Assembly (NCBI RefSeq): GCF_041928815.1
Contig: NZ_JBHFEI010000006.1
Location: 248,001 to 312,000 of the forward strand
Origin: JBHFEI01 sp041928815
GTDB taxonomy: Bacteria > Pseudomonadota > Alphaproteobacteria > Rhizobiales > Rhizobiaceae
Direction of reading: 5' to 3'
Length of the DNA stretch: 64,000 bases
Part shown: piece after piece, positions 1-7,703 of the stretch
Layout of the letters: each line of letters starts with the position of its first letter
Numbering within the stretch: position 1 is the first letter of the stretch
Notes under the pieces: model-generated
Seen by the model: only the letters and a program-made list of their open reading frames with translations
Databases searched by the model: none
Told to the model about the DNA's origin: nothing
Made by a program: the position numbers and the translations under genes

Positions 1-2
1 CG

Positions 3-218
3 ACAGGGCTGCTCGCCCTTGTCCTCGCGATCGTCGTGTTCCTGCCGATTCCGCTCGGAAATTTCCTGCCCTCGGTCGCGCTCGCGATCATCGGCTTCGC
101 CCATACCGAACGCGACGGGCTGGCGCTGGCCGCCGGCTGCGCGCTCGGCCTCGTGTCGCTGATCGTCGCCTTCAGCGTGGTTCTGGCGGCCGGGGCGGTC
201 TTCGCTCTCCTGTTCTGA
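3..218 (+). CDS. ExoD-family exopolysaccharide synthesis protein (C-terminal part)
   Basis: The open frame enters from the left edge and ends at 218, so only about 71 C-terminal residues are visible. They contain LPIPLGNFLPSVALAIIG followed by a short charged turn (TERDG) and a second long hydrophobic segment. This pair of membrane helices is the typical end of the ExoD family (PF06055), integral membrane proteins linked to exopolysaccharide production in rhizobia. The next gene starts 19 bp downstream on the same strand, so the two may be co-transcribed. The N-terminus lies outside the window, and the family call rests on this tail alone. Confidence 0.6.
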   Translation, partial: TGLLALVLAIVVFLPIPLGNFLPSVALAIIGFAHTERDGLALAAGCALGLVSLIVAFSVVLAAGAVFALLF

Positions 219-237
219 CGCATCGGGAACCGATCCC

Positions 238-1011
238 ATGACGACACAACCGCCCCGCATCGTCGTCGTCACCGCCGGCGGGCTGAACCCGCAGGTGATG
301 ATCAACGCGCTCGTCGCCCATTTCGGCTCGGTCACCGTCCTGCGCGAACAGCCGGAATCGAAGGCAACCTTCCTCCGGCGCCGCGCACGGATGCTGGGAA
401 TGGCGACGGCCTGCGGACAGCTCGCCACCATGGTCGTGTCGAGATTCGGGAAGCGGCTGATGCAGCGGCGCACCCGAGAGATCCTCGACCAGTACGGCGC
501 TTCGGCGGCCGAGAACACCGCCGCGACCGTCATCCCGATCGGCTCGATCAACGGCGATGACGGCCACCGGGCGCTTCGCTCGCTGGCACCGGAGGTCGTC
601 TTCCTGATCAGCTGCCGGATGCTCTCGCGGCGAACGCTCGCCCACATCCCTTGCCCGGTCATCAACTTCCATGCCGGCATCAATCCCGCCTATCGCGGCC
701 TGATGGGCGGATACTGGGCGCGCGTCAACGGCGACGAGGAAAACTTCGGCGCGACGGTGCACCTCGTCGACGAGGGCGTCGACACCGGCGGCATCCTCTA
801 CCAGGCGCGGATGACGCCGTCCGCGTCCGATACGCTGCACACCTATCCGCTGCTGCAGACGGCGGCGGCCACCGGCATCGCCATCCGCGCCATCGAGGAT
901 GCGCTGGCCGGCAGGCTCCGGACGCTCCCCGCCGAGGGGCCTTCGCGGCAGTGGTATCATCCGCCGGTCTGGACATGGCTCTACCATGGCCTCGCGCGCG
1001 GAATCTGGTAG
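238..1011 (+). CDS. Formyltransferase-fold protein (formyl_trans_N family)
   Basis: This 257-residue protein carries the signature of the formyl-tetrahydrofolate-dependent transferase fold (PF00551; GART, Fmt and ArnA relatives). INFHAG (Asn143, His145), PAYRG just after it, and HLVDEGVDTGGIL (Asp182) supply the Asn-His-Asp triad used in formyl transfer. The first 90 residues are Arg-rich and diverge from GART and Fmt. The C-terminal OB-fold domain of Fmt is absent, so it is neither PurN nor Fmt. It follows the exoD-like gene by 19 bp and precedes the folate/corrinoid gene cluster by about 100 bp, which fits a folate-linked role. The acceptor, possibly an amino sugar or amine, cannot be told from sequence. 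Confidence 0.75.
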   Translation: MTTQPPRIVVVTAGGLNPQVMINALVAHFGSVTVLREQPESKATFLRRRARMLGMATACGQLATMVVSRFGKRLMQRRTREILDQYGASAAENTAATVIPIGSINGDDGHRALRSLAPEVVFLISCRMLSRRTLAHIPCPVINFHAGINPAYRGLMGGYWARVNGDEENFGATVHLVDEGVDTGGILYQARMTPSASDTLHTYPLLQTAAATGIAIRAIEDALAGRLRTLPAEGPSRQWYHPPVWTWLYHGLARGIW

Positions 1012-1118
1012 AAGCTCCAGGGACGGCGTCGCTTTTAAGCACGGCTTTCGTCGTGGCGAGAGAGGCGGGCGGCGGCCCGGGCGGCGCATTGTCCGCCCAA
1101 GAGGAGTTTCGACAAGCC

Positions 1119-1421
1119 ATGCCCGATCGCATCATCGTCTACTGGCGTGACATCCCCGCGCAGGTCATCATCAAGCAGGGCCGCAGAAGCGCCAAGCGCG
1201 AGCTGTCGCTGCGCTTCACCGAGGCGATCGACATGGCGGCGATGCGCAGCGGCGCCGCCGAGACCGACGCCTATCTCGCCGAATGGCGAAAGGGCGACCC
1301 CACGCCCGTCGGCGACGACCTCGAAGCCGAGGCGGACATCGCCGTCGCCGAGATCGAGGCGGCCTATGACCGCGAACGCCTCGTGGCGCTGGCCAAGGCC
1401 GGAGGCCGCGACAATGGCTGA
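1119..1421 (+). CDS. Virulence_fact-family small protein
   Basis: The gene encodes a 100-residue soluble acidic protein beginning MPDRIIVYWRDIPAQVI and containing KRELSLRFTEAIDMAAM. These features match the poorly named virulence factor family (PF13769), which has no demonstrated biochemical activity. GAGGAG lies about 12 bp upstream of the ATG. The gene overlaps the next one, MetV-like, by 8 bp, so the two are translationally coupled. In alphaproteobacteria this family recurs beside MetV/MetF and corrinoid methyltransferase genes, which suggests an accessory role in methyl transfer rather than in virulence; that is inference from context. Confidence 0.75.
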   Translation: MPDRIIVYWRDIPAQVIIKQGRRSAKRELSLRFTEAIDMAAMRSGAAETDAYLAEWRKGDPTPVGDDLEAEADIAVAEIEAAYDRERLVALAKAGGRDNG

Positions 1422-1992
1422 CGCCGCACCGCAGAAGGGAAATGCCGCGCCGCAGAAGAAGGCCGCGACCGGCGCCTATACGCCGGCCGGCGTCTCGCCC
1501 AACCGGCGCGCGCGCCGCAGCTATGCCGTCAGGCTCTGGGCCGTGCGCCATTCGCGCTTGCTTGAATGGTTCTACAGCCGCTTCGCCAACATGTTCCTGG
1601 CTCTGCACCCGGTGTGGAAAGCGCTCGGCTATGCCCGCGTCGAAGGGCCGGTGACCTTCGTCGAGCGCAACGTCAAGGGCTTCCTGTTCGACTGTCGCAT
1701 GTGCGGCCAGTGCGTGCTGTCGTCGACGGGCATGTCCTGCCCGATGAACTGTCCGAAACAGCTGAGAAACGGCCCCTGCGGCGGCGTGCGCGCCAACGGC
1801 AACTGCGAGGTCGAGCCGGACATGCCCTGCGTCTGGGTCAAGGCCTGGGAAGGATCGCGCGCCATGGTCAAGGGCGATGCCATTCTCATCGTGCAGAAGC
1901 CGGTGAACCAGTCGCTGCGCGAAACCTCCGCCTGGCTGAGGGTCACTGCACAGGCGGCGGACGCTCGTGAACAGACGGGCAAGGGTGTGTGA
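1414..1992 (+). CDS. MetV-like, Cys-rich MTHFR C-terminal-domain protein
   Basis: This 192-residue protein has an Ala/Lys/Arg-rich N-terminus and a Cys-rich core with Cys94, 97, 100, 109, 113, 122, 131 and 139. Key stretches are DCRMCGQC, SCPMNCPK and NGPCGGVRANGNCEV. This is the methylenetetrahydrofolate reductase C-terminal family (PF12225), equivalent to MetV, the zinc/Fe-S-binding partner of MetF in acetogens. It overlaps the upstream gene by 8 bp and sits 4 bp before the MetF-like gene, as expected for subunits of one complex. The likely role is to support oxidation of methyl-THF to methylene-THF, feeding methyl groups from demethylation into C1 metabolism. The electron partner is not identifiable. 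Confidence 0.8.
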   Translation: MADAAPQKGNAAPQKKAATGAYTPAGVSPNRRARRSYAVRLWAVRHSRLLEWFYSRFANMFLALHPVWKALGYARVEGPVTFVERNVKGFLFDCRMCGQCVLSSTGMSCPMNCPKQLRNGPCGGVRANGNCEVEPDMPCVWVKAWEGSRAMVKGDAILIVQKPVNQSLRETSAWLRVTAQAADAREQTGKGV

Positions 1993-1996
1993 CGGC

Positions 1997-3091
1997 ATGG
2001 CGCATATAGACGAAAATCCGCTCGGCGTGCACCTGCCGCTCGACGCGCTGCCCGGCCATTCCTCGCTCGGCCGGCTGGAACGGGTGCTCAGGCGCGGCGA
2101 ATTCGCCGTCACCGCCGAACTGAACCCGCCGGACAGCGCCGACCCGGAAGACGTCTATGCCCGCGCCGCGATCTTCGACGGCTGGGTCGACGGCATCAAC
2201 GCGGTCGATGCCTCCGGCGCCAACTGCCACATGTCCTCCGTCGGTATCTGCGCGCTGCTCACCCGCATGGGCTATGCGCCGATCATGCAGATCGCCTGCC
2301 GCGACAAGAACCGCATCGCCATCCAGGGCGACGTGCTCGGGGCCGCGGCGATGGGCGTCGCCAACATCATGTGCCTGACGGGCGACGGCGTGCAGGCCGG
2401 CGACCAGCCGGGCGCCAAGCCCGTCTTCGACCTCGACTGCATGTCGCTGCTCGAGACCGTGCGCACCATGCGCGACGAGAAGAAGTTCCTTTCCGGTCGC
2501 AAGCTGACCACGCCGCCGAAGGTCTTCCTCGGCGCGGCGATCAATCCCTTTGCGCCGCCCTACGATTTCCGTCCCTACCGGCTCGGCAAGAAGATCGAGG
2601 CCGGCGCCCAGTTCGTCCAGAGCCAGTACTGCTTCGACGTGCCGATGTTCCGCGACTACATGAAGAAGGTGCGCGACCTCGGCTTCCACGAAAAATGCTT
2701 CATCCTCGTCGGCGTCGGGCCGATGGCCTCGGCGAAGACGGCGAAGTGGATCCGCTCCAACGTCCCCGGCATCCATATTCCTGATTCGGTGATCAAGCGG
2801 CTCGAAGGCGCCCAGGACCAGAAGAAGGAAGGCAAGCAGCTCTGCATCGACATCATCAACGAGGTGAAGGAGATCGAGGGCGTGTCCGGCGTCCATGTGA
2901 TGGCCTACCGGCAGGAAGAATATGTCGCCGAGATCGTCCACGAGTCCGGCGTTCTGAAAGGGCGCACCCCGTGGAAGCGGGAAGCCAATCCCGGCGACAG
3001 CCGCGTCGCCGAGCGCATGGGCGCGATCAAGGGCGGGCGCACGGAGAACCAGCAGGAGATGGCCGGGGCCGCAGCGCAGCAACCGCATTGA
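1997..3091 (+). CDS. Methylenetetrahydrofolate reductase (MetF-type)
   Basis: The 364-residue protein interconverts 5,10-methylene-THF and 5-methyl-THF. It shows the MTHFR TIM-barrel pattern: FAVTAELNPPDSAD near the N-terminus (the strand with the catalytic Glu), an ITQ-equivalent region AQFVQSQYCFD, and conserved GVGPMASAKTAKW. It is longer than E. coli MetF (about 296 residues) and diverges from it, as do the MetF partners of MetV. The ATG at 1997 is preferred over an in-frame GTG 30 bp upstream, which would overlap metV. Its place between MetV and the methyl-THF:corrinoid methyltransferase argues for a catabolic, methyl-oxidising direction rather than methionine synthesis. Confidence 0.85.
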   Translation: MAHIDENPLGVHLPLDALPGHSSLGRLERVLRRGEFAVTAELNPPDSADPEDVYARAAIFDGWVDGINAVDASGANCHMSSVGICALLTRMGYAPIMQIACRDKNRIAIQGDVLGAAAMGVANIMCLTGDGVQAGDQPGAKPVFDLDCMSLLETVRTMRDEKKFLSGRKLTTPPKVFLGAAINPFAPPYDFRPYRLGKKIEAGAQFVQSQYCFDVPMFRDYMKKVRDLGFHEKCFILVGVGPMASAKTAKWIRSNVPGIHIPDSVIKRLEGAQDQKKEGKQLCIDIINEVKEIEGVSGVHVMAYRQEEYVAEIVHESGVLKGRTPWKREANPGDSRVAERMGAIKGGRTENQQEMAGAAAQQPH

Positions 3092-3158
3092 CCTTTTCGC
3101 CAGACCACGACATTCGTCCCATTGCGGCGCCCTGCGCCCTCCGACAGAAGGATCGACC

Positions 3159-4121
3159 ATGACCCGCACCATCGTTGCCTCCGCCACCCGTGAAATCGTC
3201 ATCGGCTTCGACCAGCCCTTCTGCGTCATCGGCGAGCGGATCAACCCGACCGGCCGCAAGAAGCTCGCCGCCGAGATGATGGCCGGCAATTTCGAGACGG
3301 TGATCAAGGACGCGCTGGAGCAGGTGGCAGCGGGCGCGACCATGCTCGACGTCAATGCCGGCGTCACCGCGGTCGATCCGAACGCGACTGAACCGGGCCT
3401 GCTGATCCAGACGCTGGAGATCGTCCAGGGCCTCGTCGACGTGCCGCTCTCGATCGACAGCTCCGTGACGGCGGCGATCGAGGCGGGCCTGAAGGTCGCG
3501 AAAGGGCGGCCGCTGGTCAATTCCGTCACCGGCGAGGAAGAAAAGCTCGAGGCCATCCTGCCGCTCGTCAAGAAATACGACGTGCCGGTGGTGGCGATCT
3601 CAAACGACGAGACCGGCATTTCGATGGACCCGGACGTTCGTTTCGCAGTTGCGAAGAAAATCGTCGAACGCGCGATGGATCATGGTATAAAGCCCGAGGA
3701 CGTCGTCGTCGATCCGCTGGTCATGCCCATCGGGGCGCTCGGCGATGCCGGCCGTCAGGTCTTCGCGCTGCTCAGGCGCCTGCGCGAGGAGCTGAAGGTC
3801 AACACAACCTGCGGCCTGTCGAACATTTCCTTCGGCCTGCCGCATCGCCACGGCATCAATGCCGGCTTCATTCCGATGGTGATCGGTGCCGGCATGACCT
3901 CGGCGATCATGAATCCCTGCCGCCCGCAGGAGATGGAAGCCGTGCGTGCCGCCAACGTGCTGAACGGCACGGACGCGAACTGCGCCAACTGGATCATGAC
4001 CTATCGCGACCACAAGCCGGCCGAAGCCGGTGCCGCAGCCGCCACCGCCGCTCCGGCGCCCGCGGGCGGACGGCGCGGTGGCCGCGCGGCGCGGGCGGGC
4101 GCCGGTGCAAGGACGGAATGA
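3159..4121 (+). CDS. Methyltetrahydrofolate:corrinoid methyltransferase (pterin-binding)
   Basis: This 320-residue TIM-barrel protein belongs to the pterin-binding family (PF00809; AcsE/MeTr and MtgA relatives). Diagnostic segments are VIGERINPTGR at the N-terminus, MLDVNAGV, VPLSIDSS, PLVNSVTGEE and TTCGLSNISFGLP, which line the folate pocket. It moves a methyl group between a methyl-corrinoid protein and tetrahydrofolate. Relative to AcsE (about 262 residues) it has a C-terminal Ala/Gly/Arg-rich tail of about 40 residues. A 67-bp gap separates it from metF, and the Met-rich small gene follows after 22 bp. In this operon it would load methyl groups onto THF for MetF/MetV. Confidence 0.88.
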   Translation: MTRTIVASATREIVIGFDQPFCVIGERINPTGRKKLAAEMMAGNFETVIKDALEQVAAGATMLDVNAGVTAVDPNATEPGLLIQTLEIVQGLVDVPLSIDSSVTAAIEAGLKVAKGRPLVNSVTGEEEKLEAILPLVKKYDVPVVAISNDETGISMDPDVRFAVAKKIVERAMDHGIKPEDVVVDPLVMPIGALGDAGRQVFALLRRLREELKVNTTCGLSNISFGLPHRHGINAGFIPMVIGAGMTSAIMNPCRPQEMEAVRAANVLNGTDANCANWIMTYRDHKPAEAGAAAATAAPAPAGGRRGGRAARAGAGARTE

Positions 4122-4143
4122 TCCGTCCGGAAAGACAGGACGA

Positions 4144-4485
4144 ATGTTTGCAAGTGCCGCATTGATGCAGGAAATGTCCGCCCTGTGGTTCACCGCCCCG
4201 ATGGTGATCGCGACCAGGACGCAGGAAATGATGATGGCGGCGATGGCCGGCCGCTCCTCCGACTCCAAGGAGATGCACCGGATGGTGACGGAGAAGCTCG
4301 CCGCCGCCGGCGAGAGCATCGTCGCCTTCAACATGGCCGTCGCGGCGGAAAGCATGACGTTCTGCCTCGCCGTCGCCACCGGCCGCATGGCCGGCCTTGA
4401 CGCGACGGCGAACCGGCTCGCGGTCGCGGCTCTCAAGCCTTATGGAAAGCGCGTGCGCGCCAATGCGCGCCGCCTGTCGAAATAG
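4144..4485 (+). CDS. Hypothetical Met-rich small helical protein of the corrinoid operon
   Basis: I do not recognise a named family. The 113-residue product is predicted entirely alpha-helical and very rich in Met and Ala (MFASAALMQEMSALWF, QEMMMAAMAGRSS), with a basic C-terminus (KPYGKRVRANARRLSK). The amphipathic, Ala-rich pattern vaguely resembles phasins, but no phasin motif is clear. It lies between the methyl-THF:corrinoid methyltransferase and the corrinoid activator, 11 bp from the latter. Tight packing implies a function in the same system, for example as a scaffold or membrane tether. Confidence 0.7.
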   Translation: MFASAALMQEMSALWFTAPMVIATRTQEMMMAAMAGRSSDSKEMHRMVTEKLAAAGESIVAFNMAVAAESMTFCLAVATGRMAGLDATANRLAVAALKPYGKRVRANARRLSK

Positions 4486-4496
4486 GAATTCTCCCC

Positions 4497-6584
4497 GTGT
4501 CGCTCAGCGAAAACAGGGCCGACCCCCTCGTCCTCTTCATGCCGTCGGGACGGCGCGGGCGCTTCGCGGTCGGCACGCCGGTCCTCGATGCGGCCCGCGC
4601 GCTCGGCGTCTATGTCGAAAGCGTGTGCGGCGGACGCGGCATTTGTGGCCGCTGCCAGATCGAGGTGCAGGAAGGGCAGTTCGCCAAGCACGGCATCACC
4701 TCGGCGAACGAGCACATCTCCGGATTCGGCCCGAAGGAAATCCGCTACGCCTCGCTGCGCGAACTGAAGGACGGCCGCCGTCTCTCCTGCTCCGCCACCA
4801 TCCTCGGCGATCTCGTCATCGACGTGCCGCAGGACATCGCCGTCAACGCGCAGGTGGTGCGCAAGGCGGCCGACGAGCGGGTGATCGCCCGCAACGCCGC
4901 CGTCCATATGTGCTATGTCGAGGTGGAAGAGCCCGACATGGAAAAGCCGCTCGGCGATCTCGACAGGCTGAAGGCCGCACTGGCGCGCGAATGGAAACTT
5001 GATGCCGTCGACGTCGACTTCCATGTCCTGCCGGGCCTGCAGACGATCCTGCGCAAGGGCGAATGGAAAGTCACCGTCGCCATCCACCGCGACCAGGCCG
5101 AGGAACGGCCGCGCATCGTCGCCATCCACCGCGACCAGGCCGAGGAACGGCCGCGCATCGTCGCCGTCTATCCGGGCCTGAAGAACGAGGCCTATGGCAT
5201 TGCCTGCGACATCGGCTCGACGACGATCGCCATGCATCTCTCCTCGCTGCTCTCCGGCCGCACCGTGGCCTCGGCCGGCACATCGAACCCGCAGATCCGC
5301 TTCGGCGAAGACCTGATGAGCCGGGTCTCCTACGTGATGATGAATCCCGACGGGCGCGAGGCGATGACCCTTGCCGTGCGCGAGGCGCTGAACGGGCTGA
5401 TCGACAGGGTCTGCGCGGAAGGCGGCGTCTCGCGCGCGGACATTCTCGACGCCGTCTTCGTCGGCAATCCGATCATGCACCACCTCTTCCTCGGCATCGA
5501 CCCGACGGAACTCGGCGGTGCCCCCTTCGCGCTGGCCGTCTCCGGCGCCGTGCATCTGAAGGCCTCCGAGATCGGCCTGCCGCTCAACCCCGGCACGCGC
5601 GTCTACGTGCTTCCGTGCATCGCCGGCCATGTCGGCGCCGATGCGGCCGCCGCCACGCTGACGGAAGGCCCGTACCGCCAGGACGAGATGATGCTGCTCG
5701 TCGACATCGGCACCAATGCCGAGATCGTGCTCGGCAACCGCGCGCGGACGCTCGCCGCCTCCTCGCCGACCGGCCCCGCCTTCGAGGGCGCGGAGATCTC
5801 CTCCGGCCAGCGCGCCGCCCCCGGCGCGATCGAGCGCGTGCGCATCGATCCGGTGACGCTCGAACCGCGCGTGCGCGTCATCGGCATCGAGCCCTGGTCG
5901 GACGAACCGGGTTTCGCCGAGGCGGCGGCGAAGATCCCCGTCACCGGCATCTGCGGCTCCGGCATCATCGAGGTCGTGGCCGAGATGTATCTCGCCGGCC
6001 TCGTTTCCGAGGACGGCGTCATCGACGGGTCGCTTTCCGCCCGCTCGCCGCGCATCCTCGAGAACGGCCGCACCTTCTCCTATCTGCTGCACGACGGCAC
6101 GCCGCGCATCACCGTGACGCAGAACGACGTGCGCGCCATCCAGCTCGCCAAGGCGGCGCTTTATGCCGGCATCAAGCTGCTGATGGACAAGCAGGGCATC
6201 GACCATGTCGACCGCATCGGCCTTGCCGGCGCCTTCGGCACCTTCATCGATCCGAAATATGCGATGGTGCTCGGCCTGATCCCGGACTGCGACCTCGATC
6301 GGGTCAAGGCCGTCGGCAATGCCGCCGGGACCGGCGCGCGCATGTGCCTGCTCAACCGCGACCACCGTCGCGAGATCGAGGACACCGTCACTCGTATCGA
6401 GAAGATCGAGACGGCGCTGGAGGCGAAGTTCCAGGAACATTTCGTCCATGCGATGGCCCTGCCGAACAAGGTGGACGCCTTCCCGCATCTGTCTGCCGTC
6501 GTCAGCCTTCCGGAACGTCGCGTCCCTTCCGCCGAGTCGGGCGGCGAATCCGGCGGAAGGCGTCGCCGGCGCACGCGGGAGTGA
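4497..6584 (+). CDS. ASKHA-domain reductive activator of corrinoid proteins (RACo/RamA-like)
   Basis: The 695-residue protein has an N-terminal plant-type [2Fe-2S] ferredoxin domain (Cys44, Cys50, Cys53, Cys98; CGGRGICGRC), a linker, and a long ASKHA ATPase-fold region of the DUF4445/RACo type. The latter contains GIACDIGSTTIA, VFVGNPIMHHL, LLVDIGTNAEIVLG and GLAGAFGTFIDPKYAM. Such proteins use ATP and electrons to reduce inactive Co(II) corrinoid back to Co(I). The start is a GTG with GGAATT upstream. An exact 42-bp tandem duplication adds 14 residues (194-207 repeated as 208-221) in the linker, in frame. No corrinoid-binding protein or substrate methyltransferase gene is in view, so its target must be encoded elsewhere. 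Confidence 0.88.
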   Translation: MSLSENRADPLVLFMPSGRRGRFAVGTPVLDAARALGVYVESVCGGRGICGRCQIEVQEGQFAKHGITSANEHISGFGPKEIRYASLRELKDGRRLSCSATILGDLVIDVPQDIAVNAQVVRKAADERVIARNAAVHMCYVEVEEPDMEKPLGDLDRLKAALAREWKLDAVDVDFHVLPGLQTILRKGEWKVTVAIHRDQAEERPRIVAIHRDQAEERPRIVAVYPGLKNEAYGIACDIGSTTIAMHLSSLLSGRTVASAGTSNPQIRFGEDLMSRVSYVMMNPDGREAMTLAVREALNGLIDRVCAEGGVSRADILDAVFVGNPIMHHLFLGIDPTELGGAPFALAVSGAVHLKASEIGLPLNPGTRVYVLPCIAGHVGADAAAATLTEGPYRQDEMMLLVDIGTNAEIVLGNRARTLAASSPTGPAFEGAEISSGQRAAPGAIERVRIDPVTLEPRVRVIGIEPWSDEPGFAEAAAKIPVTGICGSGIIEVVAEMYLAGLVSEDGVIDGSLSARSPRILENGRTFSYLLHDGTPRITVTQNDVRAIQLAKAALYAGIKLLMDKQGIDHVDRIGLAGAFGTFIDPKYAMVLGLIPDCDLDRVKAVGNAAGTGARMCLLNRDHRREIEDTVTRIEKIETALEAKFQEHFVHAMALPNKVDAFPHLSAVVSLPERRVPSAESGGESGGRRRRRTRE
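5076..5159 (+). repeat. Exact 42-bp in-frame tandem duplication
   Basis: Two directly abutting copies, 5076-5117 and 5118-5159, are identical over 42 bp and encode VAIHRDQAEERPRI twice inside the corrinoid-activator gene. A third, diverging start (VAVYPG) follows. The lack of any difference between copies, including at third codon positions, points to a recent slippage or duplication event, or to an assembly artefact. Confidence 0.95.
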
Positions 6585-6635
6585 ATCCGGAAGCCCTGTG
6601 GAACAAGCCGCCGGTGGCAACGTTCTCACGCTACC

Positions 6636-7703
6636 GTGAACCAGATCGCCCTCACCATCACCGCAAAACCCGCGCCCGCCGAAGAGGCGGAAGAGCGCCT
6701 CGTCTATCTGTCCGCCATCGAGGCGGGCATCTCGCGCAGGGCCGGCAAGAACGGTTTCCTCTATTATGACACAGGCGGGAAGAGGATCACCGACCGCGAC
6801 GCGCTCGACCGCTTCGCCCGTCTCGCCATACCTCCGGCTTACACGGATGTGCTGATCGCCGAGGATTCCAACGCCCATCTTCAGGCGGTCGGCACCGATC
6901 TGCGCGGCCGGCGCCAGTACCGCTACCATCCGGACTGGTCGGCCGCGCGGGCACGCCAGAAATTCGCCCTGCTGCCGGCCTTCGCCGCCGCGCTTCCGGA
7001 CATCCGCGCATGCGTCGACCGGGACTTGAGGTTGCGAAGGTCTGGCATGGCCAAGGCGCTCGCGACCGTCGTCGCCCTCCTCGACCGCCTGATGATCCGG
7101 GTCGGCAACGCCGTCTACGCCGAGGAGAACGGCTCCTATGGACTGACGACGCTGCGCAACCGGCATGTGAAGATCGACGGCGCGAATGTGCATTTCGCCT
7201 TCAAGGGCAAATCGGGCAAGGAATGGCGCCTCAGCCACAGCGACCGCAGGATCGCCGGCGCGATCCGCATGCTGCATGAATTGCCGGGCCACCATCTGTT
7301 CCAGTATGTCGACGAAGACGGGGAAAGCAGGCCGATCCGCTCCGAGGACGTCAATGCCTATATCCGCGATGCCTCGGGCGGCACCTTCAGTTCCCGCCAG
7401 TTCCGCACCTGGGGCGCGACGCGACTGGCGGCGATGGCACTCGCGGCGCAACCGCCGGCCGAAAGCGCGCGCGAACGGGCCCGCCAGATCAATGCGGCGA
7501 TCGATGCCGTCGCCGCGAAGCTGGTCAACACGCGCGCCGTCTGTCGTGCGTCCTATGTTCACCCCCGCGTGATCGAAGACTTCGAGACGGGGGCGCTTGC
7601 AACGATCGCGCGCGCACGGTCGAGCCGCAGCGAGCGCCTCAGACAATGGATGGACGAGGAGGAGATCCGCGTGCTTTCCTGGCTGAAGCGGGCCGAAGGC
7701 TGA
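6636..7703 (+). CDS. DNA topoisomerase IB (poxvirus/bacterial type)
   Basis: This 355-residue enzyme relaxes supercoils through a 3'-phosphotyrosyl intermediate. The N-terminal domain has IPPAYTDVLIAEDSNAHLQA and the RQYRYHPDW motif. The catalytic domain has NGSYGLTTLRNRHV, FKGKSGKEW (active-site Lys region), FRTWGATRLAA (second Arg region) and CRASYVHP with the nucleophile Tyr307. Length matches bacterial TopIB proteins. The start is GTG with no strong ribosome-binding site. It ends one base before the stop of the convergent LysR gene. It is unrelated to the upstream C1 operon. Confidence 0.92.
   Translation: MNQIALTITAKPAPAEEAEERLVYLSAIEAGISRRAGKNGFLYYDTGGKRITDRDALDRFARLAIPPAYTDVLIAEDSNAHLQAVGTDLRGRRQYRYHPDWSAARARQKFALLPAFAAALPDIRACVDRDLRLRRSGMAKALATVVALLDRLMIRVGNAVYAEENGSYGLTTLRNRHVKIDGANVHFAFKGKSGKEWRLSHSDRRIAGAIRMLHELPGHHLFQYVDEDGESRPIRSEDVNAYIRDASGGTFSSRQFRTWGATRLAAMALAAQPPAESARERARQINAAIDAVAAKLVNTRAVCRASYVHPRVIEDFETGALATIARARSSRSERLRQWMDEEEIRVLSWLKRAEG

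Noticed and set aside
4440..7646. A minus-strand open frame of more than 1000 codons opposite the corrinoid activator and topoisomerase genes
   Set aside because: It is antisense to two well-supported genes, has low-complexity Arg/Asp/Ala composition and no domain; long antisense frames are common in high-GC DNA.
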